Both the position numbers and the translations under genes were made by a program. A model generated the notes under the pieces. It was not told the origin of the DNA, did not search any database, and worked only from the letters and a program-made list of their open reading frames with translations. Shown piece after piece: positions 1 to 11,553 of a DNA stretch of 64,000 nucleotides (within the stretch, counting starts at the first letter, position 1; the number at the start of each line of letters is the position of its first letter). The stretch is from positions 124,001-188,000 of the forward strand of contig NZ_BMPH01000006.1 in NCBI RefSeq assembly GCF_014647495.1, given 5' to 3'. This stretch comes from Glutamicibacter protophormiae (GTDB taxonomy: Bacteria > Actinomycetota > Actinomycetes > Actinomycetales > Micrococcaceae).

Positions 1-429
1 CACGGCGGCGTCGACCATGGCCAGCAGCGAGGTCGGGATGTGGATGACCTTCACGCCGCGCAGCCAGGTGGCGGCCACGAAGCCCGCCACGTCGGTGACG
101 GCGCCGCCGCCCACCGAGATAATGGCGTCCGAGCGGGTGAAGTCGTTCTTGCCCAGGACCTCCCAGCAGAAGGAGGCGACCTGGATGTGCTTGCCCTCTT
201 CGGCGTCCGGGATCTCCGCGGTCAGCGCTTCGAGGCCCGCGGTCGCCAGGTCGTCACGCACCACGTCGCCGGTGGCCCGGAGCGCGCGGGGGTGGATGAC
301 CAAGACCTTCTTGACTGCGGGCCCGAGCAGCTCGGGCAGCTGGCCCAGCAAGCCGGTGCCGACCAGGACCGGGTAGGATTCCGCCGGGGTGGCGCCGGTG
401 ACCTGCAGTGTGGTTGGTGCTAATGGCAT
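1..429 (-). CDS. aroB: 3-dehydroquinate synthase, C-terminus cut by window edge
   Basis: This is the second step of the shikimate pathway, converting DAHP to 3-dehydroquinate with NAD and a divalent metal. Only the N-terminal 143 residues are inside the window, of about 360 expected. The ATG at 427-429 follows a strong AGGAGG (440-445 on the complementary strand). The NAD-binding glycine motif [18 protein letters not shown] and the following [12 protein letters not shown] are family hallmarks and lie at the edge. It is the last visible gene of the minus-strand run aroE-aroC-aroK-aroB, so it is probably cotranscribed with aroK, whose stop is about 80 bases upstream. The identification is secure; the C-terminus was not seen. 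Confidence 0.97.
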   Translation of the reverse strand, partial: MPLAPTTLQVTGATPAESYPVLVGTGLLGQLPELLGPAVKKVLVIHPRALRATGDVVRDDLATAGLEALTAEIPDAEEGKHIQVASFCWEVLGKNDFTRSDAIISVGGGAVTDVAGFVAATWLRGVKVIHIPTSLLAMVDAAV

Positions 430-508
430 CAGTTTAAAACCTCCTGATGGTGCTGATTTTTCAAGCGTAGCCCTGCACGGGGGCAGATATGCCATCTCGT
501 GGCACTAA

Positions 509-997
509 TCACAGATGCCCAAGTCGGGCCGTGATCTCTTCGACGATTTGTAGAACTGGTTTGTCGTCGACCAATACACGCACGTCAGCAATTGATTCGT
601 AAATGCCCTTGCGGGCGGCCAGCAGCGTCGTCCAGGCGCTGAGGGCCTCGTCACCCGCCAAAAGCGGGCGGGTGGAGTCGCCCTTGATGCGCGCGGCGGC
701 GCCGGCGGCGGTCATCTCCAGGTAGACCACGGTGCCGCGGGCCAGGACCTGGCGGTTCGCCTCGCGCAGCACCGCGCCTCCTCCGGTGGCGATGACGCCC
801 TCGGACACGCCGGCCAGGGTTTCCTCCTCCAGGTCGCGGAAGCGCTGTTCTCCGTGGGCGGCGAAAATGGAGGCGATGGAGCCGTGCGCAGCGACGATGA
901 GCTCGTCGGTGTCGATGAAGGGCAGTGACAGCGCGGCGGCCAGCGACTTGCCCACGGTGGACTTGCCGCTGGCCATCGGGCCAATGAGGTAGATCAT
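509..997 (-). CDS. aroK: shikimate kinase
   Basis: The enzyme phosphorylates shikimate at the 3-hydroxyl with ATP in the cytoplasm. It has 162 residues, normal for the family. It opens MIYLIGPMASGKSTVGKSL, which holds the Walker A loop GPMASGKST. An FIDTD stretch follows (Asp contacts shikimate/Mg), then the ATGGGAVL glycine motif and the lid region with KGDSTRPLL. The reading frame stays open far upstream into aroC, but the P-loop must sit near the N-terminus, so the ATG at 995-997 is chosen. aroC ends 23 bases upstream on the same strand. Confidence 0.96.
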   Translation of the reverse strand: MIYLIGPMASGKSTVGKSLAAALSLPFIDTDELIVAAHGSIASIFAAHGEQRFRDLEEETLAGVSEGVIATGGGAVLREANRQVLARGTVVYLEMTAAGAAARIKGDSTRPLLAGDEALSAWTTLLAARKGIYESIADVRVLVDDKPVLQIVEEITARLGHL

Positions 998-1020
998 TCG
1001 GATGCTGTTTCCCCGGGTGC

Positions 1021-2220
1021 CTAGACGCCGGTGGATTCCAGGCTGTCCGGGATGCTGGCCAGGTAGGAGTCGATGTTGCGCTTGGTTTCGGCGACCGAAT
1101 CGCCGCCGAACTTCTCCAGCAGCGACTGGGCCAGCACCAGGGCGACCATGGCCTCGGCGACGACGCCGGCGGCCGGCACGGCGCAGACGTCCGAACGCTG
1201 GTGGTGCGCGGTGGTGTCCTCGCCGGTGGCGGTGTCCACGGTGCGCAGGGCGCGCGGGACGGTGGCGATCGGCTTCATGGCCGCGCGCACGCGCAGCACC
1301 TCGCCGATGCTCATGCCGCCCTCGATGCCGCCGGCGCGGTTCGAGGCGCGGGCGATGGTGCCGTCCTCGGCGCGCACGATCTCGTCGTGGGCCGCGGAGC
1401 CGCGCCGGGCGGCGGTGGCGAAGCCGTCGCCGATCTCGACGCCCTTGATGGCCTGGATGCCCATCAGGGCTCCGGCCAGGCGCGCGTCCAGGCGGCGGTC
1501 CCAGTGCACGTAGGAGCCGAGGCCCGGTGGCAGGTTGTAGGCCAGCACCTCGACGACGCCGCCGAGGGTCTCCCCGGCCTTGTGCGCGTCGTCCACCTCG
1601 GCCACCATGGCGGCGGAAGTCGCCGCATCGAAGCAGCGCAGCGGATCGGCATCCAGGGCCGCGACGTCCGCGGCGGTAGGCACGGCGGCGTCCTGTGGGC
1701 AGGCCACGGCGCCGACGGCGGTGGTGTGCGAGACCAGCTCGATGCCCAGATCGGACAGGAAGCGGGAGGCGACCGCGCCCAGCGCGACGCGGGCGGCGGT
1801 CTCGCGGGCGCTGGCGCGCTCGAGCACCGGGCGGGCGTCGTCGAACCCGTACTTCTGCATGCCGGTGAAGTCGGCGTGGCCCGGGCGCGGGCGGGTCAGT
1901 GGCGCGTTGCGGGCCATCGAGGCCAGCTCGTCCAGGTCCACCTCGTCGGCGCTCATGACCTTTTCCCACTTGGGCCATTCGGTGTTGCCGATCTCGATCG
2001 CGATCGGTCCGCCCTGGGTCTTCCCGTGGCGCACGCCGCCGAGGAAGGTGACCTGGTCCTTTTCAAACTTCATCCGGGCGCCGCGGCCGTAGCCAAGGCG
2101 CCGGCGCGCGAGGGCATCGCGCACTGCTTCACTGTCCACCGAGACTCCGGCGGGCAGACCTTCAAGAATTCCTACAAGGGCGGGGCCATGAGATTCGCCC
2201 GCGGTCAACCAACGCAACAT
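1021..2220 (-). CDS. aroC: chorismate synthase
   Basis: This is the last step of the shikimate pathway, an FMN-dependent elimination of phosphate from EPSP giving chorismate. The protein has 399 residues. Family signatures are [13 protein letters not shown] at the N-terminus, [14 protein letters not shown] near residue 105, and the C-terminal [13 protein letters not shown]. The start [12 protein letters not shown] (ATG at 2218-2220) matches relatives. An alternative ATG three codons upstream (2229) is possible, because GGAGG lies only two bases before the downstream ATG. It sits between aroE (30 bases upstream) and aroK on the same strand, consistent with one aro transcript. Confidence 0.96.
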   Translation of the reverse strand: MLRWLTAGESHGPALVGILEGLPAGVSVDSEAVRDALARRRLGYGRGARMKFEKDQVTFLGGVRHGKTQGGPIAIEIGNTEWPKWEKVMSADEVDLDELASMARNAPLTRPRPGHADFTGMQKYGFDDARPVLERASARETAARVALGAVASRFLSDLGIELVSHTTAVGAVACPQDAAVPTAADVAALDADPLRCFDAATSAAMVAEVDDAHKAGETLGGVVEVLAYNLPPGLGSYVHWDRRLDARLAGALMGIQAIKGVEIGDGFATAARRGSAAHDEIVRAEDGTIARASNRAGGIEGGMSIGEVLRVRAAMKPIATVPRALRTVDTATGEDTTAHHQRSDVCAVPAAGVVAEAMVALVLAQSLLEKFGGDSVAETKRNIDSYLASIPDSLESTGV

Positions 2221-2249
2221 GTCCTCCATTTTGCCATGACCTGCACGCA

Positions 2250-3098
2250 TTAACCGTGTCGATGAAGCCCCACGGAGTCATACATCGCATTTGTGACGCT
2301 TTCGCGGGTTTTTTCATCAAAATCCATCCGGCTGAAGGCGCGGGCCTGTTCCACCGCCTGGTGCACCAGCATGTGCAGCCCGGAGATGATCGTTCCGGTC
2401 CAGGCGGAGGCCAGCGCGGAGGGCCACGGATCGTAGGCGACATCCAGCAGGATCCCGGCGCCGGTTCCCAGGGCGGGGATCCAGCTGTCGGCGGCCCGCG
2501 GGGGCAGCGTGCTGAAGACCAGTTCGTCGCGCGCGACGGCGTCGCCGGCGCAGGAGGCGATCTCGATCACCTGGGGATCGATGTCCAGGCTGCGCGCCAG
2601 GGCGGTTGCCCGGCCAGCGCGGGAGGCATCGCGCACGATCAGCTTCAGGCGCCGCGCGCCGAGCTCCGCGCAGGCCTCGATGGCCGCCAGCGCGGTGTTG
2701 CCCGAGCCGAGGATGGTCGGGTGCGCGCACTGCGTGAGGCCGAAATCGGCCAGCGAGAGCACCAGCCCGTCGACGTCGGTGTTCTGGCCGAACAGCGAGC
2801 CGTCCTCGCGCACCACGATGGTGTTCAGCGCGCCCAGCCGGGCGACGCGGTCCGAAAGCTCATCCATGTAGGGAACGAACACGTCCTTCAGCGGCATGGT
2901 CACCGAGCAGCCGGCCCATCCCCCGGCGCGCACGCGGTCGATATGCGCCGCGGCCTGCGCGGGATCGAGCTCGATCGCCTCGTAGCGCACGGGCGCGCCC
3001 AGCAGCGCGTAGGCCGCCCGGTGCAGCACCGGCGATTTGGAGTGGCTGATGGGTTTGCCCAGGACCGCTGCCTGCAGCGGCTGTGGGATCTGCGCCAT
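2250..3098 (-). CDS. aroE: shikimate dehydrogenase
   Basis: The enzyme reduces 3-dehydroshikimate to shikimate, usually with NADPH. It has 282 residues. The N-terminal shikimate-binding motif is [14 protein letters not shown]. The catalytic Lys lies in [12 protein letters not shown] and the catalytic Asp in NTDVDGLVL. The Rossmann loop reads [14 protein letters not shown], the slightly unusual form typical of actinobacterial AroE, where G-S-G-N-T replaces G-A-G-G. It follows mltG by about 75 bases and precedes aroC, so the cell-wall gene and the aro genes probably share a transcript. Confidence 0.94.
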   Translation of the reverse strand: MAQIPQPLQAAVLGKPISHSKSPVLHRAAYALLGAPVRYEAIELDPAQAAAHIDRVRAGGWAGCSVTMPLKDVFVPYMDELSDRVARLGALNTIVVREDGSLFGQNTDVDGLVLSLADFGLTQCAHPTILGSGNTALAAIEACAELGARRLKLIVRDASRAGRATALARSLDIDPQVIEIASCAGDAVARDELVFSTLPPRAADSWIPALGTGAGILLDVAYDPWPSALASAWTGTIISGLHMLVHQAVEQARAFSRMDFDEKTRESVTNAMYDSVGLHRHG

Positions 3099-3173
3099 GG
3101 GAATGCCTGGAACTTTCTGCCCCGCCCTCCGGCTGCGCGCAGGCGCGGCGGGACGCGGGACCGCTTGGAATGG

Positions 3174-4568
3174 CTACTGGCAGACGTCGGAGTTCTGCGC
3201 GCACCAGGCGCGGAATTCCGTCTGGTTCTGCTGGTGCTCCGGGTAGGTGGCGGCGAACTTCGTTTCGCCGGTCTGCGTATTGACCGTGACCCAGTAGTAG
3301 TAGTTGTTTTGCGCGGGGTTCACCGCGGCCTTGATCGCGTCGTCGCTGGGCGAGCCGATGGGGGTGGGCGGCAGGCCCGGGTGCACGTAGGTGTTGTACG
3401 CGTTGGACGCATCCGCGCGCTCCTGCGCGCTGAACTGCAAGCTGTAGCGGTCCAGCCCGTAGATGACCGCGGAGTCCACCTGCAGCAGCCCGTGGGTCTG
3501 CGTGTTGTCCTTGTGCAGGCGGTTCTCGATCGCGCCGGCGACGGCGGCGTAGTCGTTCGGGGTGGCTTCGGCCTGCATGATCGAGGCGATCTTCAGCGCG
3601 CGGTAGCCGCGGGCGAGGTCGTCCTCGCCGGCGGCCTTCAGCGACTTCTTGGTCGCGTCGACCAGTGTCTGCAGCACCTGGTGCGCGCTGGTGTCCAGCG
3701 CGAAGCGGTATTCTCCCGGGTGCAGCCAGCCTTCGAGGTTCTCCACCCCGGCGGGCAGGCCGAACTTCGCGGGCTGCTCGGCGAGCTTGGCCAGCTCGGA
3801 GAGCTGGAGTCCCGAGCCCTTGGCGATCTCCTCCAGGGCCGCCGGCATCCGCAGGTTCGCCTTCAGCGCCACGTAGAAGACCTTGTCGGGCTTGTTGTTG
3901 ATGAGCTCGACGGCGGCGTCCGCGGCGCGCATCTGCTTCTTGAGCAGGTAGTTGCCCGGGTGGATGACCTTGCTAGCGGCGGTGGATTCCTCCACGGCCC
4001 GGGCGAAGAGCTTGTCGTCGGAGACCACGTCCAGCTCCTCGAGCTTGCGCGAGATCACCTGCACGCCCCAGCCGTCCTGGACCGTGAATTCCACCGCTTC
4101 CCCGCCGGGGCCCGGGTAGTCGTCGGGATTGAACTGCTTGAGCACGGACTTCACGGTGAGCACCGAACCGGCGACGACCAGGGCGAACACCAGCACCACG
4201 GCGAGCATCACGAGGTTGCGGCGGCGTTTGGTGCGCCGGCGGCGCTGTTTCTTGCCGTCCTCGCCCGGCAGCTGATCCGCCGGCGGAACGAGGTCGTCGG
4301 CGGGAGCCGGCTGCGCCTGGGCCTGCGGATCTCCCGGGGCGGGGACGGCGGCGGGAATGTACTCGGGGTCCGGCGGCGCCGCGGCGCCGCCGTCCGCGGC
4401 CGGGGCGCCGGGATCGACCGGCAGCAGCTGGTAGTAGCCCAGCCCGCTCAGCTCGGGGGCGGAGGGGGCGGCCAGAGGGGTTGGAGGCGAGGACGAGCCC
4501 GCGGCGAAACGCTCGTACAGCGCCCGTTGGGTGGCGCGCTGCCGTTCGGCGCGGGCTGTCTCTCGCAT
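3174..4568 (-). CDS. mltG: endolytic murein transglycosylase MltG (YceG-like)
   Basis: This is a membrane-anchored lytic transglycosylase that cuts nascent peptidoglycan strands. The protein has 464 residues. A Pro/Ala-rich cytoplasmic N-terminal region of about 120 residues and a basic RRRRTKRRRN stop-transfer patch precede one membrane helix (about residues 125-147, VMLAVVLVFALVVAGSV). The extracytoplasmic YceG domain follows. The catalytic Glu is in ASIMQAEATPNDY, and the LLQVDSAVIYGL and HPGLPPTPIGSPSDDA stretches are diagnostic. ATG at 4566-4568 is chosen; a TTG codon lies directly before it. ruvX ends 43 bases upstream. Confidence 0.93.
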   Translation of the reverse strand: MRETARAERQRATQRALYERFAAGSSSPPTPLAAPSAPELSGLGYYQLLPVDPGAPAADGGAAAPPDPEYIPAAVPAPGDPQAQAQPAPADDLVPPADQLPGEDGKKQRRRRTKRRRNLVMLAVVLVFALVVAGSVLTVKSVLKQFNPDDYPGPGGEAVEFTVQDGWGVQVISRKLEELDVVSDDKLFARAVEESTAASKVIHPGNYLLKKQMRAADAAVELINNKPDKVFYVALKANLRMPAALEEIAKGSGLQLSELAKLAEQPAKFGLPAGVENLEGWLHPGEYRFALDTSAHQVLQTLVDATKKSLKAAGEDDLARGYRALKIASIMQAEATPNDYAAVAGAIENRLHKDNTQTHGLLQVDSAVIYGLDRYSLQFSAQERADASNAYNTYVHPGLPPTPIGSPSDDAIKAAVNPAQNNYYYWVTVNTQTGETKFAATYPEHQQNQTEFRAWCAQNSDVCQ

Positions 4569-4613
4569 CAACTCTCTTTTCTCGGGTAGGTCCCGGATCG
4601 CCTGGTCAGGGTG

Positions 4614-5079
4614 CTACTTCAGCACCACGCGGCTTGCCTGCACGCGCACGCCGTTGCGGCGCATGTCCAGCACCTGCTGCAGGATCTCGACGGCGGCGGC
4701 CTGGTCAACGACCTCGCGGTGCGAGGCCATCTTCTTGCCCGAAGCATGCAGCGCGCGATGGGCGCTGACGCTGCTCAGCCGCTCGTCAACCAGGAAAACC
4801 CCAACCTCGATGCTAGCCGCATTTGCCTCCTCGGCCAAGGCAATGGCGTAGTCACGGGCCATTTTGGTGGATTCGGTCACGTTCCCGGACAGGGCCTTGG
4901 GTTCGCCGATGTAGACCTCGCCAGCCCCCCGGTCCACGATCATGCGCAGCAGCAGGCGGCGGTCGGAGTTCTTCTTCGCGTCGCGGCGCAGCGTCATCAC
5001 CGGGGTGGCGAGCAGGCCCGAGGGATCGGACACGGCGACGCCGACGCGGGCCAGGCCCACGTCGACGCCCAGCGCGATG

Positions 5080-5087
<8 letters not shown>
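4614..5087 (-). CDS. ruvX: RuvX/YqgF Holliday-junction-resolvase-like protein (pre-16S rRNA nuclease)
   Basis: The RNase H-fold protein has 157 residues. It starts MADIALGVDVGLARVGVAVSD, whose Asp-containing first strand is the YqgF hallmark, followed by YIGEPKALSG, then FLVDERLSS and a C-terminal DQAAAVEILQ with the last acidic residue. In E. coli YqgF is implicated in 16S rRNA 5-prime processing. The frame is open further upstream, but the catalytic strand sets the start at 5085-5087. The gene overlaps the end of alaS by 8 bases, so the two are translationally coupled, as in other actinobacteria. Confidence 0.93.
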
Positions 5088-7770
<2,683 letters not shown>

Positions 7771-7789
7771 CGTGTTACGGATGATCCCT

Positions 7790-7999
7790 TCATTTAGCTG
7801 AGTCCACGCCGAGGGCGGAACGTAATTCTTCTTCGCGGGCGTGCATTGCGGTGCTGAATGCCTGCGCGATCTCCGAGACGCGGTCGGCGTACTTGCCGAC
7901 CTGGCGGTTCAGGGCCGCCCCGGAGGAAACTTCGGTGTATTTTTTGGACGCCAGCACGCCAATGCCGACGCCGATCGAAACCCACAAGAGCTTTTTCAT
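7790..7999 (-). CDS. small membrane-anchored protein, YtxH-like size, unknown function
   Basis: The 69-residue protein has a basic N-terminus (MKKLLW) and one short hydrophobic helix (about residues 4-18). A polar, probably helical tail follows with a few acidic residues. A clear SD, AGGAGACTAGA, precedes the ATG at 7997-7999. It lies 19 bases before alaS and 39 bases after the DUF948 gene on the same strand. Small proteins of this kind regularly occur between a DUF948 gene and alaS in Arthrobacter-like genomes; no function is known to me. Confidence 0.8.
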   Translation of the reverse strand: MKKLLWVSIGVGIGVLASKKYTEVSSGAALNRQVGKYADRVSEIAQAFSTAMHAREEELRSALGVDSAK

Positions 8000-8038
8000 T
8001 CTAGTCTCCTTGCCTGAGAGGCAGTTGGTCGTCTGCGG

Positions 8039-8410
8039 CTACCGGCTGCGGCGGGCCTTGCCCGAGGGCTTGGAGTTCATCGCGGCCTTGACGCCCTCGG
8101 TGAAGGCGGCGACCTTGATCAGCGGCTTGCCGACGGTGGCGGCGACCAGGGAGGACAGCGCCGAGACGTTGGCGGTGGCGTCGGAGACGTTGGAAGTGAT
8201 CGTGTCGACCTTCTTGAGCTGGTCGTTCGTGGTCGCGACGGTGTTGGTGACCTCGCCGATCAGCGGGGTGGTCCCGTCGGCCAGGTCCTTGATCGAGTTG
8301 CGCAGCTCGTCGAACACCTTGCCCAGCTTGATGATCGGCACCGCGAGGATTGCCACCAATATGACAAACGCTCCGGCGGCGATGAGCCCTGCGATATCCG
8401 AACCCGACAT
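8039..8410 (-). CDS. DUF948 domain membrane protein
   Basis: The 123-residue protein has one N-terminal membrane helix (residues about 7-27, IAGLIAAGAFVILVAILAVPI). A long amphipathic, Thr/Asn/Val-rich region follows (DLADGTTPLIGEVTNTVATTNDQLKKV, given here only as a landmark), typical of DUF948 proteins, and the tail is basic (KARRSR). A strong SD (GAGGAAGCAC) supports the ATG at 8408-8410. DUF948 proteins are thought to act at the envelope, but the role is not established. It is probably cotranscribed with the small membrane protein and alaS. Confidence 0.85.
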   Translation of the reverse strand: MSGSDIAGLIAAGAFVILVAILAVPIIKLGKVFDELRNSIKDLADGTTPLIGEVTNTVATTNDQLKKVDTITSNVSDATANVSALSSLVAATVGKPLIKVAAFTEGVKAAMNSKPSGKARRSR

Positions 8411-8486
8411 GTGCTTCCTCTTCTGCTTGGGTTTTTGCTGCCAGTCCACCTTATCGAAGTGTGGGCCGCAACGGGTAGTTAAGCGG

Positions 8487-8519
8487 ATGGCCCGCAACCG
8501 GAAACCGGTTGCGGGCCAT
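8487..8519 (-). terminator. rpsD terminator hairpin
   Basis: A perfect 15-bp inverted repeat (arms 8487-8501 and 8505-8519) has a 3-base AAA loop. It lies 14 bases after the rpsD stop on the minus strand. There is no long T run after it, as is common in high-GC actinobacteria. Confidence 0.75.
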
Positions 8520-8532
8520 CAAACGCACGGGT

Positions 8533-9156
8533 TTAGCGTGCGTAGTACTCGACCACGAGGTTCTCTTCGCAGGTCACCGGGATCTCTGCACGCTCAGGAG
8601 CGCGCAGGAAGGTGGCCTGGAGGGATTCCAGCTTGACGTCCAGGTAGGCAGGAACGGCTGGCAGCACCTGTGCGTGCTCGCCGGCTGCGGCCATCTGGAA
8701 CGGAACCATCTTCTCGCTCTTCTCGTGAACGTGGATCAGCTGACCCGGCTTCACCTTGAAGGACGGACGGTCCACGCGCTGGCCGTCGACCAGGATGTGG
8801 CGGTGCACAACCAGCTGGCGGGCCTGCTGGATGGTGCGGGCGAAGCCGGCACGCAGAACGAGGGCATCCAGGCGGGACTCGAGCAGAGCCAGCAGGTTAC
8901 CGCCGGTCTCACCGCCCAGGCGCTTGGCTTCCTTGAAGGCGTTCAGCATCTGTACTTCGCGGATGCCGTACTGGGCGCGCAGGCGCTGCTTCTCGCGCAG
9001 ACGCACTGCGTAGTCGCTGTCCTGCTTCTTGCGGGCGCGGCCATGCTGACCTGGACCGTACGGACGACGCTCCATGTACTTTTCAGCTTTGGGAGTCAGG
9101 GCAAGGCCGAGTGCGCGCGAGAGGCGCACGGTACGGCGGGCACGGGCGTTAGCCAT
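8533..9156 (-). CDS. rpsD: 30S ribosomal protein S4
   Basis: This is a primary 16S rRNA binding protein of 207 residues. It starts MANARARRTVRLSRALG and contains RRPYGPGQHG and the S4 RNA-binding domain (ESRLDALVLRAGFARTIQQA, about residues 90-110, then HRHILVDGQRV). No zinc-binding cysteines are present at the N-terminus, so this is the zinc-free C-minus type of S4. SD AAAGGA precedes the ATG at 9154-9156. The gene stands alone here, away from the rpsM-rpsK-rpoA cluster, as usual in Arthrobacter relatives. The roughly 200-base upstream region contains a hairpin (see findings). Confidence 0.98.
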   Translation of the reverse strand: MANARARRTVRLSRALGLALTPKAEKYMERRPYGPGQHGRARKKQDSDYAVRLREKQRLRAQYGIREVQMLNAFKEAKRLGGETGGNLLALLESRLDALVLRAGFARTIQQARQLVVHRHILVDGQRVDRPSFKVKPGQLIHVHEKSEKMVPFQMAAAGEHAQVLPAVPAYLDVKLESLQATFLRAPERAEIPVTCEENLVVEYYAR

Positions 9157-9359
9157 AAGTGTGTCCTTTTCATTTAAGCGACGGAGTCTACTGGCCTCCC
9201 GGACGGAGAGTGCTTGGGCGTCGCGTCCCGATGAAGCACTGCAACCGCACGCGCCCCAGTCACCCGTGGCGCAGGCGGCTTGCCAGCCAAGGAACAAGTT
9301 TACACGAATCAGCCCGCGGCCGCGGTGAGGCCTGCCCCACATGCGCGGGCGGCTGGACC

Positions 9360-10748
9360 TCAGCGTTTGCGGCGCGGATCCTTGGCGCGGATGATCTCGC
9401 GCAGCCGGGTCAGCCGGGCGCCGATGGTCTTCTCCGCCCCGTTGGCGGTGGGCGTGTAGTAGTTCGTGCCGAGCAGGTCGTCGGGCAGGTACTGCTGGGC
9501 GGCGATCGAATGCGGGGCGTCGTGCGCGTAGATGTAGCCGGTGCCGTGGCCCAGCGACTTGGCACCGGGATAATGGGCGTCGCGCAGGTGGTCGGGCACC
9601 AGCGAGCCGCGGCCCTGGTTCACGTCGGCCAGCGCGGCGTTGATCGCGTTGTAGGAGGCGTTGGACTTCGGGGCGGTGGCCAGGTGCACGGTGGCCTGGC
9701 CGAGCATGATGCGCGCCTCGGGCATGCCGGTCAGCGCCACGGACTGCGCGGCGGCCACGGCCAGCGGCAGGGCGGTGGGGTCGGCCATGCCCACGTCCTC
9801 GCTGGCGGAGATCATCAGGCGGCGGGCGATGAAGCGCGGGTCCTCCCCCGCGGCGAGCATGCGCGCCAGGTAGTGCAGGGCCGCGTCCACGTCCGAGCCG
9901 CGGATCGACTTGATGAACGCCGAGATGATGTCGTAGTGCTGGTCGCCGTCCTTGTCGTAGCGTTGCACGGCCGCATCCATGGCCAGGTGCACGTGCCCGG
10001 CCTCGATCGCCACGGGCGGCTGCACGCCCTTGCCGGCCGCGTTCCAGGCCACCGCTCCGGCGGCTTCCAGCACGGTGAGCACGCGGCGCGCGTCGCCCTG
10101 GGCCAGCCGGACGATTGCCTCGCGCTGCTCCGCCTCCAAGGTGACCTGGCCGTCGAAGCCGCGCTCGTCGGCGAGGGCGCGGTCCACCAGCTGCGCCAGG
10201 TCCGCGTCGGTGAGCGGGCGCAGGGTGAGCAGCAGCGATCGCGAAAGCAGCGGGGAGATGACGGAGAAGGACGGGTTCTCCGTGGTGGCGGCGACGAGCA
10301 CCACCACGCGGTTTTCCACCCCGGGCAGCAGGGCGTCCTGCTGGGCCTTGTTGAAGCGGTGGATCTCGTCGAGGAACAGCACCGTGGTGACCCCGCGCAG
10401 GTCGCGGTCGTCCTTGGCCTGCTCGATGACCCGGCGCACGTCCTTGACCCCGGCGGTGATCGCTGAGAGCTCGACGAACTTGCGGTCGGTGGCGCGGGCG
10501 ATCACGTGGGCGATGGTGGTTTTGCCGATCCCCGGAGGGCCGTAGAGGATCACGCTGGCGGGCCCCGCCAGGCCGGTTTCCGGGTGCTCGGCCAGCTGGC
10601 GCAGCGGCGAGCCGGGGCCGAGCAGGTGCTGCTGGCCGACCAGCTCGTCCAGGGTGCGCGGGCGCATGCGCACCGCCAGCGGCGGCCGCGGCCGATTCAC
10701 GGGCGCTGACCCGGGTTCCTCGTTGAGTGCATCGAACAAATCGCTCAC
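9360..10748 (-). CDS. rarA: replication-associated AAA ATPase RarA/MgsA
   Basis: This is a clamp-loader-like ATPase acting at stalled replication forks. The protein has 462 residues. Walker A is [12 protein letters not shown] and Walker B is [11 protein letters not shown], with sensor [11 protein letters not shown]. The C-terminal tetramerisation domain has [20 protein letters not shown], which is diagnostic. The annotated start is GTG (10746-10748), but GGAGGG directly abuts it. A TTG three codons downstream (10737-10739) has better spacing from that SD. It is divergent from dtd. Confidence 0.94.
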   Translation of the reverse strand: MSDLFDALNEEPGSAPVNRPRPPLAVRMRPRTLDELVGQQHLLGPGSPLRQLAEHPETGLAGPASVILYGPPGIGKTTIAHVIARATDRKFVELSAITAGVKDVRRVIEQAKDDRDLRGVTTVLFLDEIHRFNKAQQDALLPGVENRVVVLVAATTENPSFSVISPLLSRSLLLTLRPLTDADLAQLVDRALADERGFDGQVTLEAEQREAIVRLAQGDARRVLTVLEAAGAVAWNAAGKGVQPPVAIEAGHVHLAMDAAVQRYDKDGDQHYDIISAFIKSIRGSDVDAALHYLARMLAAGEDPRFIARRLMISASEDVGMADPTALPLAVAAAQSVALTGMPEARIMLGQATVHLATAPKSNASYNAINAALADVNQGRGSLVPDHLRDAHYPGAKSLGHGTGYIYAHDAPHSIAAQQYLPDDLLGTNYYTPTANGAEKTIGARLTRLREIIRAKDPRRKR

Positions 10749-10825
10749 CCCTCCAGCCTAGCGATACTCTGGAAGCTGCGCCCGCACGCCGGGCGCCGCC
10801 ACCCCGCCGCTTTGGAAAGGATCAC

Positions 10826-11263
10826 ATGCGCGCCGTCATCCAGGTCGCTTCCACCGCCCACGTCGAGGTCGACGATGAGATCGTCGGCCGCCTGCCCGCC
10901 CCGGGGCTGGTGGTCCTGCTGGGGGTGACCCACGAGGACGACGAGGCGACCGCGCGCAAGGTCGCCGAGAAGATCTGGCGCCTGCGCATCCTGGCAGACG
11001 AGGCCAGCGCCGAATCGACCAACGCGCCGCTGCTGGTGATCAGCCAGTTCACGCTGTACGCCGCGGTGCGCAAGGGCCGGCGCCCGTCGTGGTCGGCCGC
11101 CGCGCCGGGAGCGGTGAGCGAGCCGCTGTACGAGTACTTCGTCGGCTGCCTGCGCGAGCTCGGGGCGCACGTGGAAACCGGGCGCTTCGGGGAAATGATG
11201 AACGTCTCGCTGGTGAACTCCGGGCCGATGACGATCATCGTGGATTCGGCCGACCTGCCCTAG
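10826..11263 (+). CDS. dtd: D-aminoacyl-tRNA deacylase
   Basis: The enzyme hydrolyses D-amino acids (and glycine on tRNA-Ala) from mischarged tRNA. It has 145 residues. Both DTD signature motifs are present: SQFTLYA (about residue 73) and the cross-subunit NSGPMTI near the C-terminus. SD AAAGGA precedes the ATG at 10826-10828; the frame is open further upstream but has no SD there. It is divergent from rarA. Its TAG (11261-11263) overlaps the TAG of the convergent padR gene by two bases. Confidence 0.95.
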   Translation: MRAVIQVASTAHVEVDDEIVGRLPAPGLVVLLGVTHEDDEATARKVAEKIWRLRILADEASAESTNAPLLVISQFTLYAAVRKGRRPSWSAAAPGAVSEPLYEYFVGCLRELGAHVETGRFGEMMNVSLVNSGPMTIIVDSADLP

Positions 11264-11550
11264 CTTGCCGAGGCGCCGCGCACGATGCCGCTGAACGCGG
11301 CGAAGGCCAGCGACTGGTGCGCCAGCTCGCTGCGCCCCGCGCCGCTCAGCTCGTAGACCTTGCGCCCAGGTCCGCCCTGCCCCTGCTCCCAGGACGTGGA
11401 CACCAGGCCGTCGGCCTCCAGCTTGGCCAGCGCGGGATACAGCGTCGCGCCCTTGAGCGGGTCGAGCCCGCGGGCCGCCAGCGCCTTGGCCAGCGCGTAG
11501 CCGTGGGCGGGGCCGCGGCGCAGCGCACCGCCTTGTAGAGCAATGTACAA
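11260..11550 (-). CDS. PadR-family transcriptional regulator
   Basis: The short PadR winged-helix domain has about 96 residues: RRGPAHGYALAKAL (helix-turn entry), GATLYPALAKLEADGLV (recognition helix region), then the wing GGPGRKVYELSGAG. PadR proteins usually repress membrane or exporter genes. The only usable start is TTG at 11548-11550, placed four bases after the stop of the upstream membrane-protein gene and without a clear SD. Translation is therefore either coupled or the N-terminus is slightly truncated. The stop overlaps that of dtd on the other strand. Confidence 0.8.
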   Translation of the reverse strand: MYIALQGGALRRGPAHGYALAKALAARGLDPLKGATLYPALAKLEADGLVSTSWEQGQGGPGRKVYELSGAGRSELAHQSLAFAAFSGIVRGASAS

Positions 11551-11553
11551 GAA

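Noticed and set aside
2256-4589. 777-codon plus-strand open frame opposite aroE and mltG
   Set aside because: Its product is low-complexity Arg/Gly/His/Val-rich and it mirrors high-GC coding sequence on the other strand; no SD or domain.
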